A stretch of 64,000 bases of DNA from Triangularia verruculosa (Eukaryota; Ascomycota; Sordariomycetes; Sordariales; Podosporaceae), in NCBI GenBank assembly GCA_033296885.1, contig MU863876.1, forward strand, positions 186,001 through 250,000, in the 5' to 3' direction. Shown piece by piece: positions 32,054 to 42,662 of the stretch. The notes beneath the pieces are model-generated. The model did no database searches. It saw only the letters and a list, made by a program, of their open reading frames with translations, and had not been told where the DNA came from. The first letter of the stretch is position 1; every line of letters starts with the position of its first letter. The position numbers and the translations under genes were made by a program.

Positions 32054-34512
32054 CTACATATCGTCTGTGATCTCCTCAAACAACTCCATATATTCTTCTC
32101 TTTCCTCCACCATATCCTCGGCCGATTCTTTGATCCCGTCCTCAATAGCCTGCAGGTTCCCCTGTTGCTCTTCCTCATTAGATGGCTCCCACCCCAGCGC
32201 AGCCATCTCTCCCTCAATCTCCAAGACCCGGCTCTCCAGATCCCGTTGGTATGTCTCCATTTCCCGCTGTGCGAGTCGCTTGATGGCCTCCGAACTCTCA
32301 TCCGTCATGGACTTAAGCTGCTGCGTTGCCTGGTTCTGCTCGACCTCTCCCGCGCTCAGGGGCAGGGTGGCCGCCATGCGAATACAAGGGTTAATGTACT
32401 GCGTAGCGATCTCCTGATACATATCGGCCGAGTGTACCACAAATCCAAAGTGTCCCCGTAGAGTGATGACGGTCTCCCGGATTACCCGCAGCTGATGCTC
32501 GCTGTGGGCAAGGAGAAATTTGTCTTGGCTCGAGGACGATATGCCGGCTTCTATGGTTGCGAGGTATGTCTCTGCTTGGCCCTTGCACACGATGGAGATG
32601 ATCTGGGCGAGGCCATTGAAGAAGCCTGTCAGCTGCCTCACATGGTTCTGCATAGCGACTATGACATCGAGGGCCTTTCGGAGGACAAGCTTGGTGTCTT
32701 CAATGGTCGTCTGCTTGTTTGCGAGTTCCTTCATCTTGCGCGCAATATCAATGATCTCGGCCTGCGCCTGGAGCTGGCTCTCCGTCTGCTTCTCCAAATT
32801 AACCCTGGCCTCATTCATGGCGCTACGCTTTATCAAAAGCGTCTGATGCCGTTGGTGCAAGACTCTGTCGTATGCGGAGGCGCCGGCTGATGGGAGGACA
32901 CGGATGGGGCCGTTGTCCATGGAGCTACCGAAACCCTGGCCAGGCTGCGACATCGCGATGGCGCGTAGCTTGGTGGTGCGGTTGAGGAGGGCCTTGAGAC
33001 TCTCGTTCCAGCGGACCGTCTGCCTATGCCATTGGTCGCCGCTTCTCTTTGTGTTTCCGGAAAGGATGTGGGCGGTAATGTCGAGCGCGTCGTTAAGAAT
33101 AGCGCGCGCTGTGGTCACATGTTTGCCCTCGTGGCTGCCGAGATTCTTCTTCAGATCTTCAAACCGCGCGGAGCAACGCAATATCTCGGATCCGCCATGC
33201 TCGACGAGCTGAAGCAAATTACTGTTGAGGTGATGGTTGAGGTCGAGGAGCTCAGCTTCGATTTGCTCAGCGCAGAGAAGCGCAGAGTCAAGAACAGCGG
33301 TTTCGTGGCGACGGGGAGCCGTTGGGCAAACACCGGCTGAGACAGGTTCCGATGATGCTGCGCCTCCGTGGTGTTGAAGGCTAATGCCGGCTCCAACACG
33401 GCCGACAGCCTTGGCCGTCTCAACGGCGACCTTGGGTGTGTCCTTCAACACACCGACAGTGGCGTTTATGAGACCTGTCAAGCTGCTGCCCAAACCTATT
33501 GCAGCTGCCATGAACAGCGCCGAGGTTTCTAAGCTTTGTTTAGCTTCTATTATGACGCTGCGCTGGGTTTGGAGATAAAAATGGGGAACTGACCGCCTTT
33601 TGATGAACTTGAAGTCTTTTGATACTGCTTCCTGGCCTCCACAAACTCACATTGGGCATCGTTGACTCTGGACTTGAGGACCTCCAAGACATTTGTTTGT
33701 TGCTGCTTGTCACTTTCAGCTCGGAGCACCTGATCCTTGATCACTCGCTTTTCCTCGGCGGCAATCGCTGTCAGATGCAGGGTTAGCGCCGCCGCATTTG
33801 TTGGATGCCAAGTTCATTTCTTCGTGGTGCGAGACTTACTCATCTCTTCGCTCATGGCCATATTGACCTCCGCAGCGCATTCTACAAGGTCGTTGAACTG
33901 GCTTTCCATCTCCTCTGCCCATTTAGCGCACTTTTCCATGTCCCTTTCAAACCTTGACATGGAGCCGAGGAGATCCTTCTTGGCCATGCGCTGGTCTTGA
34001 AGACACATCAGGATTGTCTGGACCTGAAAAGCGGCAGCATCAGTAACGTGAAGTACTAGACCGGGTCTTGGTGAGTTACATGACCAGCTTTCCCAAACAT
34101 GACATTGGTCTGCATGCGAATGGCACGCAGCTTCTTCTCGGCCATATCAAATGCGTCGGCAGACTGATCGACAATCTGGATCATGGCGCTACAGAGGCTT
34201 GTTCTTCTGTACCAGTCCCGATAGTCAGTACGTTTGAGGTAGTTCCCAGAAGCGAGGTTTGTCACCAAGAAATGCGTACTGGATGTGCTTGAAGCCACCC
34301 TGTGGCTCGGTGAGCCGAATGTGCAACGCGTCGTCTGAAAAGGCCAAAAGTTTGATCTGGCCGAGTAGATTGATGGCAAGTGGTGCTGTCATGAGCATGT
34401 CGGGCAGGCTGTGATTCTGGGCCAGACTGAGCTTGATGTCCTTCTGCAGGTCACCCGCAGCCTTACGGCGTGCAATGGCAGCATCCTCCGGGCGTCGTGC
34501 GACTTCGGTCAT
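32054..34512 (-). CDS. Long coiled-coil protein with hydrophobic hairpin-like segment (helical pore-former-like layout)
   Basis: Five exons: 34512-34280, 34206-34080, 34023-33840, 33767-33594, 33528-32054; 730 residues. Introns are 73, 56, 72 and 65 nt. Most of the chain is long charged helix (MSRFERDMEKCAKWAEEMES, VIKDQVLRAESDKQQQTN), likely coiled-coil. A hydrophobic, glycine-rich stretch (LFMAAAIGLGSSLTGLINAT) at about residues 244-263 interrupts the helices and could form a membrane hairpin. Then comes another long helical half ending in a very acidic tail (SNEEEQQGN, EEREEYMELFEEITDDM). No signal peptide. I recall related uncharacterised proteins in sordariomycetes, often near a partner. 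The layout resembles alpha-helical pore formers such as ClyA-like or XaxAB/YaxAB-type proteins, but no family match was tested. It is divergent from the next gene. Confidence 0.7.
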
Positions 34513-35156
34513 GTTGAAGTTGAGAGTAAATTTAGATGGAGGAGGATGGAGGATAGATAGACGAAACAAGATCTAGGGGGGCCAGCCTGGAAGTCAAAGG
34601 AGCTCACCCTTTTCAAAAGGTCAGAGGAAGGCCGCCCTGTGACATTGTTAGGCCCACTATTGACACGCGTTCTGCGCTCGGGAGGGGCAGAGCCTGTGGC
34701 TGTCTGCAGGAAGTGAAATGCACTGAGCCCTTCAGTCCTGCAGCGATGGCGACTTTGAGGGTGAATGGTGGTAACTTGCAGCGCTAAAGTTGTGTAACAG
34801 AGGCAAGAGAGTCTGGATTGGCTAAAAGCCAACGCGATAGAAAGCCTTGCCAGGGATCCAGTTGAACGCGTTGGGTTGAGGCCTACTGCATAGAGTACCA
34901 TATTGAACAACACACCTCCGGGTATGCGAGCGTGTGGACTGTTGATTGGCTGAAGATGTCACATGTGGTTCCAGAAGCTGTCAGTCCAAACAGAACATCT
35001 ACCCAATGTTAAGAGGTCACAAGACAAACAGAGGAAAACACCCACTTGAGTTACCTGCCGTAAGGAAGCGATCCTTGGACCCCACGACGTATAAGCGTCA
35101 CAGCTGGCGCTTCTCCTGTGACCATCAACACCAAAGTCCTATTGCTGAGGAACGAA
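34513..35156. promoter_or_regulatory. Shared divergent promoter region of the coiled-coil pair
   Basis: 644 bp between the two divergent ATGs (34512 and 35157). It has no convincing coding frame and should drive both genes, which suggests co-regulation. Individual elements not resolved. Confidence 0.5.
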
Positions 35157-36468
35157 ATGGCTTCTCCCACTGACATTCTTGACAAATTGTCGCAGCTTTC
35201 TGTTCTCAATGTCGGCTTGACCAAGGATATCAAGCTGCTCGAAGAAGGCAGAAACCAACTCGAGCTGCGTTTTAAGACAGACTTGTCCCGCCTCAACCAG
35301 GCAATCCGAGAGCTGCCCGCCGTTGTTGATGTTCTTGTCCTGGATAAACCACCAGTGAGTGGACATCATTGAGGCTTGTCGTTCCATCTAACGTCTGTCA
35401 TGTTCAGCCCCTCAAGCTCACTTCCGAAGGAGGGCTCCTTGTCGCACTGCGAACTGCTGATGACACGAAGGCCTGGTACCCATCGTCTGGGGTGGTGCAA
35501 ACCGTCATAGCTGATATCTGCTCTGTCGAGGTCGAGATGCTAGCGTCCCGAAAAGATGCGATGGAGAAGAAGATTGCCACGGCCGAGCTGGCATGCAAAG
35601 CCGCCGAGCACATGGAACTTTGCTCTTCAGTCGGCAGAACCGTGACAAACTCACTGGCACAGACGCAACACTCCCTGGAGACAACCAACAGCCGCATTGC
35701 TAGCACACAGCAGCAGATTGCCGAAAACAATCGGATGTCAGCGGAAATGGCAAACCAGGCCCAAGTGCACCAGCAACGGGTGGAGGAGAGCAACCTGGTA
35801 ATTATGCATAGAAAGCCCCCGGAAGCATCAGATTAGAAGAGGCTGACAGATACTAAAAGCTGTTCTGGACCACGTTTTGGATTCCCGTTGTCAACTTTGT
35901 GACAATCCCTGTTTCCATGGCCTGGGAAGCGTGTGTGCCCCTGTCTCTAAATTGCGCAAATCCCCTTCTCGTTCTCGCCTAGGTAGCTAATCAGCCATTT
36001 ATCAGAGAAAACAAGGCGCTCGTCGCATCCTGTCACGCAACCGCCGCAACCCTGGCGGCGGAGATGGCGACCAAGATTGCCGAAAAGAATTCATTGGATA
36101 CAACGAGGTCTGAGCTTGAAGTTGCGCTCAACAGGCTCAACGTCGCGTGCAATGAGGCCGAGGAGAGAGCTCGACATGCAACTGAGGTGAGGAACCAAGC
36201 CCGAGTGTTGATGGACCAGTACTCCATTGTCACGACCCAGGTCCGCGACGTGCTTCAGGCGTTGGATTTCATGGGCGAGGGAGGAAATATCAGTGCGGAG
36301 AGCTGGGACGAGGCGAGGTTTTTGGGGTTGCAAGCGCTGAAAGGGATGCTGGTTACGTTGCGGGAGAAGGCGTTGCTCGCACCGGAATGCTTAGAGGTGG
36401 CTAAGAAGGTTGAGGGCTTGAAGGAACTTCAGATCGGGGTGGGGAGGCTACAAGAGTTGGATTTCTGA
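35157..36468 (+). CDS. Coiled-coil partner protein with hydrophobic segment
   Basis: Four exons: 35157-35354, 35408-35797, 35860-about 35934, 35983-36468; about 382 residues. The first two introns (53 and 62 nt) are clear; the third has a weak donor (GTGCCC at 35935, or a GC donor at 35929), and its boundary is uncertain. The protein begins with helices (DILDKLSQLSVLNVGLTKDI), has a long coiled-coil (KDAMEKKIATAELACKAAEH, HSLETTNSRIASTQQQIAEN), then a hydrophobic segment encoded by exon 3 (LFWTTFWIPVVNFVTIPVSM) and a second coiled-coil (AEKNSLDTTRSELEVALNRL). This two-arm layout with a hydrophobic tip mirrors the adjacent 730-residue protein. No signal peptide. Pairing, expression and layout suggest a two-component system, possibly membrane-active; that is inference. 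Confidence 0.65.
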
Positions 36469-38582
36469 ACCGTTTTGTCCGAATTCGCTGATTTCATAAA
36501 CGATGCCAGTGGTGGGATAATTCCAAAGCAGATAGACCAAATGCTTAAGTAAGCAAGTTTCCAGAGGCCTAGTCAAAATGGAAGAAGTGGATGCAGCGGT
36601 TGTGCTGGATGCGGTGGAGGGAAGTCACGACATCAGGTCCCCCACCTTCCTCTCACCTCAGCCCCTCACCTTGGGCGCTGGAAATGACTGGCACCTTTTC
36701 TCTCAGAGTCGAATCACCGCTGGGTTCGACAAAGGCTTCTTTGCTGCAGTCGATCCAGTTCATGCCGACATCCACCAAATCGAAGAGGTAGATGGCACCT
36801 TCTGTCCTGTCCTGTCCTCGAGAACAACCTCGATGCCGTCTCGGCCGCCCACTAACTGGACAATGAGTTTGGACGGTACTTTGCAAAAATCCCCCGCCGC
36901 TTTGCCCAATGTCCATTTGGTTTCTTGCATGAGCTAACGGTGGACTTGAAATCAGGCCGTTGCCCGAGCTGCTCTTCCTGCCAAAAGTCAACATCGTCAC
37001 ACAAGACAAAATACAACCAACGGTTGAATCGCGACCCTTGCTCTGGGAAAAGTCAGCATTCGAGGCAACCGTTGCGAGGAAGCTTCGTGTAGCGGGTGTC
37101 AGAGGAGCCGGCGGAGGAATGGGAACGCTACTCGGCCAAGAGGGCACATGGCCCCATCAGTTTCCAATCTCGCGGACAGGTTGACTGACTGATGACATTG
37201 AAGGTACTTTGGCTAGGGAGCAGCTCAATGTTTAATTGTGGTTAACACCGCTGACAGACCAGTGACATTCCACCGTGGGTACCTAGCTTGCCCCAAATTG
37301 TTGTATTCCTCAGACTTTTGGGGGCCCGACAGACCCATAGTCAAGGACCTGGACACAACGGGTCATCTGATCACAGCAGCTCTAGGGATTCCGTAGGTGC
37401 CGCGTCTTTCCTATGCCCGGCCCAATCAGCTCTTTTTCGTCCTCGCTAACGTGAATAACTCTGCCAGCTTGCTTATTTTCTTGCTTTCCGTCTCAGGAAA
37501 CCATCTTTTGACATCCTGTTCCAGAGCATACAACTCGTTGGGCAGCAATCAGAGACCGCCAAACGGTGTTGTTATCCCATGCCAAGAGCTGACATCACCG
37601 TCACATTAAATCTCTTCCAAGATCTAGCAGTGTTCGTAGGTGGTGGCGTGGGGGTAACGAACGTATCAATAACCTGGGGTTGCAATATGTCAGTTTCGAG
37701 CAAGACTCGCAGATCTCCGCGATCACCGGCTAGTTTGCAGACGGATAGGAGGTGAGTTCTTCCAAGCTGGCGCTTCTATTTGGACGCTGGTTGACCGTTG
37801 CGTTTTGTTGTGGAGAGGATTAATATATTTGCCAAGAAAGTGCATCTTGGTGTTCTTGGTTTTGGTGATAGAAACGACTTCATCACAACCATGCTGCAGG
37901 TATCAAGATTAGGGTGACGAGGCAGCCGTCTTGGACTCACAGGAAGTATCATCAAATCCTCCAACCACAACCACAACAACAACCGACAATGCATCCCGCA
38001 TATGTCACCAATATACTTGGAACGTCATCACAAGACCTCGTGGGGCGAATTCCTTGCATCTGACGCAACGAAAATCATTGTTGAAGATTCCAGAGACGGA
38101 GCGAAACTCCGAGCGCATCATGGGGATGAAAAGGGGGCGGTCTATATGTATGATCATGCCGTTCACACCATGTCGGCAACTACCAACGGGCCGACTGACC
38201 ATGCGGAGGGCAACCTCCACATTCTACCCCAGGTTTTGTTTTCCACCTATACCGGGTTTTGGGTGTGTCGCTTGGGCAATGCCAAGGCGATTGAGTTCGC
38301 TTCCGTCGTGGAGGATACTTCCGTTTCCTATTTGAGCAGTTGCGAGAATCGGTTCCCGGAATACTGAGCCGCTAGGCTGCCCCACGACAATGCAACGACA
38401 TCGCCATGGGATGAAAGGGGGCGAGGCCAAAACAAGAATGACATCCGATGTCATGTATAAAACAGGACTTCATTCCCGATAGTCAAGACTCATTTTCTCC
38501 AGCCTCCAAGCGCCGCCTTTTTCTTGACTTTTGATCATCAAAGCTTGTTTGTTCAGCCTCGGTCCTTTCGACTTCTCACACA
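36469..38582. other. 2.1-kb region without a confident gene
   Basis: Several frames of about 80-165 codons occur on both strands (e.g. 36578-36937 plus, 36653-37147 minus, 38002-38367 plus). Short stretches look weakly coding but give no domain, splice-linked extension or family match. The end (after about 38400) is the AA9 promoter. Could hold a decayed gene. Confidence 0.4.
38456..38462 (+). promoter_or_regulatory. TATA box of AA9 gene
   Basis: TATAAAA about 127 bp before the ATG at 38583, followed by a pyrimidine-rich leader (CATTTTCTCCAGCC). Spacing is normal for a strongly regulated fungal secreted-enzyme gene. Confidence 0.6.
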
Positions 38583-39564
38583 ATGAAGGCCATCACTCTA
38601 GTTTCTCTGGCGGCGTCCGTCAGCGCCCACGCCATCTTCCAAAAGGTGTCCGTCAACGGCGCCGACCAAGGTCAGCTCAAGGGTGTTCGCGCTCCTTACA
38701 GCAACTTCCCCGTCGAGAATGTCAATCACCCCGACTTTGCCTGCAACACCAACATTCAGCTCCGGGATAACACCGTGATCAAGGTACCAGCCGGTGCCAG
38801 AGTCGGTGCCTGGTGGGGTCATGAAATCGGAGGTGCCTCTGGTCCCAACGACCCGGATCATCCCATCGCTGCCTCGCACAAGGGTCCCATCATGGTCTAC
38901 CTCGCCAAGGTTGACAATGCCGCCAACGCTGGTACCTCCGGCCTTCGGTGGTTCAAGGTCGCCGAGCAAGGCCTCAGCAACGGCGTCTGGGCTGTCGACA
39001 ACATGATCTCCAACGGCGGCTGGCACTACTTCAACATGCCCACCTGTGTTGCCCCTGGTCACTACCTCATGCGTGTTGAGCTGCTCGCTCTCCACTCCGC
39101 CAGCGCCCGCGGCGCCGCCCAGTTCTACATGGAGTGCGCCCAGATTGAGGTTACTGGTTCCGGCACCAACACCGGCTCCAACTTCGTCAGCTTCCCTGGT
39201 GCTTACACTGCCGACCACCCCGGCATCCTTGTTTCCATCTACGACACCCAGGGCCGCCCTACCAACGGTGGTCGCGCATACACCATCCCCGGCCCTGCTC
39301 CCCTCACCTGCTCCGGTGGTTCCAACCCTAACCCCCAGCCAACTTCCCAGGCTCCTAATCCTCAGCCAACTGGCGGCAACGGCGGTGGTTCTGGTGCTCC
39401 CCTCTACGGCCAGTGCGGTGGCGAAGGTTACACCGGCCCTACTACCTGTGCTCAGGGCAAATGCACTGCTTCCAACCAGTGGTACAGTAAGTTATCGTCC
39501 TTGTCTGCCGTTGTCTCGTTCACGGTGCTAACATATCTTTCCTCCAGGCCAGTGCCTCCCATAA
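38583..39564 (+). CDS. AA9 lytic polysaccharide monooxygenase with CBM1
   Basis: Two exons: 38583-39486 and 39548-39564 (61-nt intron, CTAAC branch); 306 residues. Signal peptide residues 1-15 (MKAITLVSLAASVSA), so the mature N terminus is His16, the N-terminal copper-brace His of all AA9 enzymes. Further family features are the second copper-region His in ASHKGPIMVYLAKV and the axial Tyr block QFYMECAQIEV. A Pro/Gly/Gln-rich linker (PNPQPTSQAPNPQPTGG) leads to a C-terminal fungal cellulose-binding module: LYGQCGGEGYTGPTTC, then GKCTASNQWYSQCLP, completed only by splicing. AA9 enzymes cleave crystalline cellulose oxidatively with a single copper, working outside the cell. Codon use is strongly C-ending, as in highly expressed genes. 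It is convergent with a carboxylesterase gene. Confidence 0.95.
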
Positions 39565-39771
39565 ATGCCTTCAACGGGCTCGACGGCAACCAAAGGCATG
39601 ACGACGGCGGGATGATTCCAACAAGCTTCTTCTTCATCTGTATATACTTTAGCATTTACCACTCAGGCACATGATACCTCTGTGGTGGCAGTACATATTC
39701 ACACCCTTTTGGCACACATATCGCCAACCAACCATGTTTGCTTGCTTATCTTTCTTTGTTCGTGCGCATGC

Positions 39772-41774
39772 TCAACGAAACCCAATATCCGCCCAAAGCC
39801 TACACCTCTCTCCTCTCCCACCCTCCCATTCATCTGCATCCACAACCGCCCATCGATTCTGTCTTTCCCCACTCGCCGTGACGGTGACATTGAGATTGAG
39901 CAAATCATTTCCTCCAGCCTTCCACACATCGGTCCGTACTGCCTCCGCCACCCCCTGCCCACTAGCTTCTACCGTTGGATCTCCCTGAGTGATAAACCTT
40001 CCCCAAACCCCCTGAAACGCCCGTCTGAACTCCTCATCCATCACCGTCCCGTTCCTTCCCACCGCCGGATCCTGCAACAGCGGCGCATTATCACTGCCGT
40101 GAAATCCCACTCCCGGCGGACTGAACTGGTACTGCCATCCTCTTTTCCCTTGTCCGGAATAAGCTTGGTTAAGCCAGTATGCTGTGCACACGAACGTCGT
40201 TTCCGCATATAAATTATTAGCTGCTTGCTGCCATCCTTTGCCTACTGCAGAGAGTTCGGTTGCGAAAGGCGGGGTTAGACCGTTTGTTTCGTATAACGGC
40301 GTGGAAGACGGGAGGGGGGAGGGTGTGTAAAGCGATAGGATGGAGGCGATTTCGTCAGGAGAGAGGACGGGATAGTTGAGGGTGAGGAAGGAGAGGAAGG
40401 AGGATTCGGTGGTGATGTTTTGCGGGGTGAAGTAGTAGCCTTCGTTTGAGTTGCTCTGTTAGGAGAAGGTAAAGGTTAGCTGAAGAAGAAATTGGAAAGG
40501 GACTGGGCATGGGAGGGGTGGCTTACGCCAGCGAGGATGGCCTCGCCGTTGACTTTGCCGGTGGGGAGCTGGTCGGTGGGGGAGGCGAGGATGAGATTGT
40601 TGTCTGTTACGGGGATGAAAGCCCATTGGTTGAAGCGGGCGGAGTAGCTTGTTGCCGAGGACGCGTTTTGGAGGACGAGGGTGTCGGATTGTTCGAGGCA
40701 GGTGAAGATGGAGGTGGCGTTAAGGCAGTTGGCGCGGCGGGCGAGTTGGTGGTAGTATTCGGTTGGTAGAGGGTCGTCGAAGTTGCTAGGAGAGGTCAGC
40801 CAAGCTTCTGTTGATGACAGACCACCGGGTCGACATACGGCTGCGTAGGCAAGTAAGGGCTACTAGCGATTCCTCTTCTGAACAGCGACGTCCCTTCGGT
40901 CCCGCCGTTCGCCATGGCAAGCAGCATGACTGATCCGCCGCCTGCTGAACCACCGGAAATAGTAACCTGGTCAGGGTCACCACCGAAACGATCGATGTAC
41001 TTCTTCACCCACTGCAGGGCAAAACGCTGGTCGTGGAGAGCTGCGTTGGGAACTCCGCCATTCTTAACCAGTTCGGCCGAGGAAAGGAAGCCAAACGCTC
41101 CAAGACGGTATTGGATTACGACGGTGATGAAGCCGTTGTTGACGGTCTGCGCGATATAAGAAAAGTCAAAGCTGGCAGCGGAACCAAGTCCATAGCCCCC
41201 GCCATCTGGGAGATGGTTAGCAAGACTGTTCAGGTTGGTCTTTGAGTGCAGGACTTACGGAGCCAAACCAATACAGGCAGCTTCTTGGCGTTGGTGGGAG
41301 CAAAGACGTTGAGAAAGAGACAGTCTTCATTGCCCAACACTGACTCGGTGAAGTTGACTACAGCAGGCCTGTGGAAATGGTGTAAGTAACTCCATCTGCG
41401 GGTGGGACGGAAGTGCCTACCCAGGAGCAGCCCCAGACTGTGGGCATCGAGGCGGATTGTTGGTTGCCTGAATCACCGAAGCTCTGTCAACAGTAGGTGC
41501 TGCAGGAAGTTGCCAGCGTTTTGGCGGCGCGGCAAAGCGGATGCTACAACAAAATCATCAGCTGCGCGGCCACGGACAAAGAGATCTAGGAATGAACCTG
41601 CCCTTTGAAGACGTTGGTGTTGAATCTCGACTCATGGTATCCTTGGTATATGGAATAGTCCAGATCAACAACAGGAGCCTCGGAGGTTTTTGCCGCTCTC
41701 TCAAGCCTCAGTGTTCCTGCCGAAACCCCTTGTAAAAGGGTAAAAGCCCACGCATACAAGATGGCAACTCTCAT
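39772..41774 (-). CDS. Type-B carboxylesterase/lipase, secreted
   Basis: Six exons: 41774-41602, 41543-41421, 41368-41259, 41205-40839, 40785-40527, 40455-39772; 571 residues. Introns are 58, 52, 53, 53 and 71 nt. Intron 1 appears to use a GC donor (GG|GCAGGT), needed to form the family motif FKGIRFAAPP. Signal peptide residues 1-19 (MRVAILYAWAFTLLQGVSA). The oxyanion loop HGGGY (136-140), nucleophile Ser222 in ISGGSAGGGS, acid Glu349 in SNSNEGYY and His463 in GFHGSDNAPLL give a full catalytic triad. Length and NEDCLFLNVF motif fit fungal carboxylesterase family. It would hydrolyse ester bonds of extracellular substrates (plant polymer or lipid esters). Tail to tail with the AA9 gene, about 200 bp apart; a shared saprotrophic role is inference. 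Confidence 0.9.
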
Positions 41775-42548
41775 CTTTTCCAGACTCAGAGCTGACAGGA
41801 CAGCACAACACTCTGTCTATCAACAAAGCTGAGAGCGAAGCTGGATTCTGTGGCAAGCTGCAAAGAGGGGCATGGCTTGGAATATATCCTCGAACTGTGG
41901 CTAACCGGGTATTGGGTACCTCGCGGCTATTCTTCTCAAATCTTCTCACAGCCTGGAGTCTGCCATTGCAGGTGGGTAATTCGTCGTCATTGCCGGCCCA
42001 ATCGGAAGACTAACTGGTTGCATGTCCACCGACGGAACTGATACACGCCATATTGCTGAATACTGAAACTAATCTTTGTCGAATGCTGCTATATCCATAT
42101 GGTGTAAGTAGTGCAAAGAAGAGGCAGGGGATGTTTCACTGAGCAATGCCTGCCAAGCAGTGTGAGCTTGTTGCTGTTCAATCTGCAAGGCATGAGTGCG
42201 AAAATCATCATGAAAACAACAACGAATGGGCCAAATGAGAGATCGTGAATTCCTGAAGCCATGATGGATTATAGTCGTAGATGACTTTTAAAGATGACCA
42301 CCCAACGCCATGCATCGGTAGTGTTTCAAGCCTAGCCAGAGATGATAACGAGTTCCCCGTAAATCTGATAGCCTAAACTATTCCGGGAAAATTCCAGGCT
42401 GGGTCTAGCCCCTTTTAGCTTTGCGATCACCTACACTCCCAAAAATCAAAAAGCAAGGCGGGCACTGATCACACCTTTACCCCTCATCTTATGAGATATT
42501 CCGTGGTGGTTCCTCGAACTTTGTTTTTACTGTCAGTCTTCCAGCATT
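41775..42548. other. Spacer upstream of carboxylesterase
   Basis: About 770 bp between divergent transcription units. Contains the carboxylesterase promoter; no gene, RNA or repeat recognised. Confidence 0.4.
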
Positions 42549-42662
42549 ATGACCAACAGCGATGACTTGACTCTGACCGAAGAGGGTATCCCGCCAAACA
42601 CTCGTATCAACATTGGCAGAGTCAAGAACAAAATCTGAGAGCTGTACAATAACAAATCGTCG

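Noticed and set aside
36578..36937. Plus-strand 119-codon frame
   Set aside because: No recognisable domain and overlaps an equally long minus frame; undecided, so not called.
38002..38367. Plus-strand 121-codon frame upstream of the AA9 gene
   Set aside because: Somewhat protein-like but no family, no signal and partly in the AA9 promoter.
38598..39218. Minus-strand 206-codon frame antisense to AA9
   Set aside because: Shadow of strongly biased AA9 codons.
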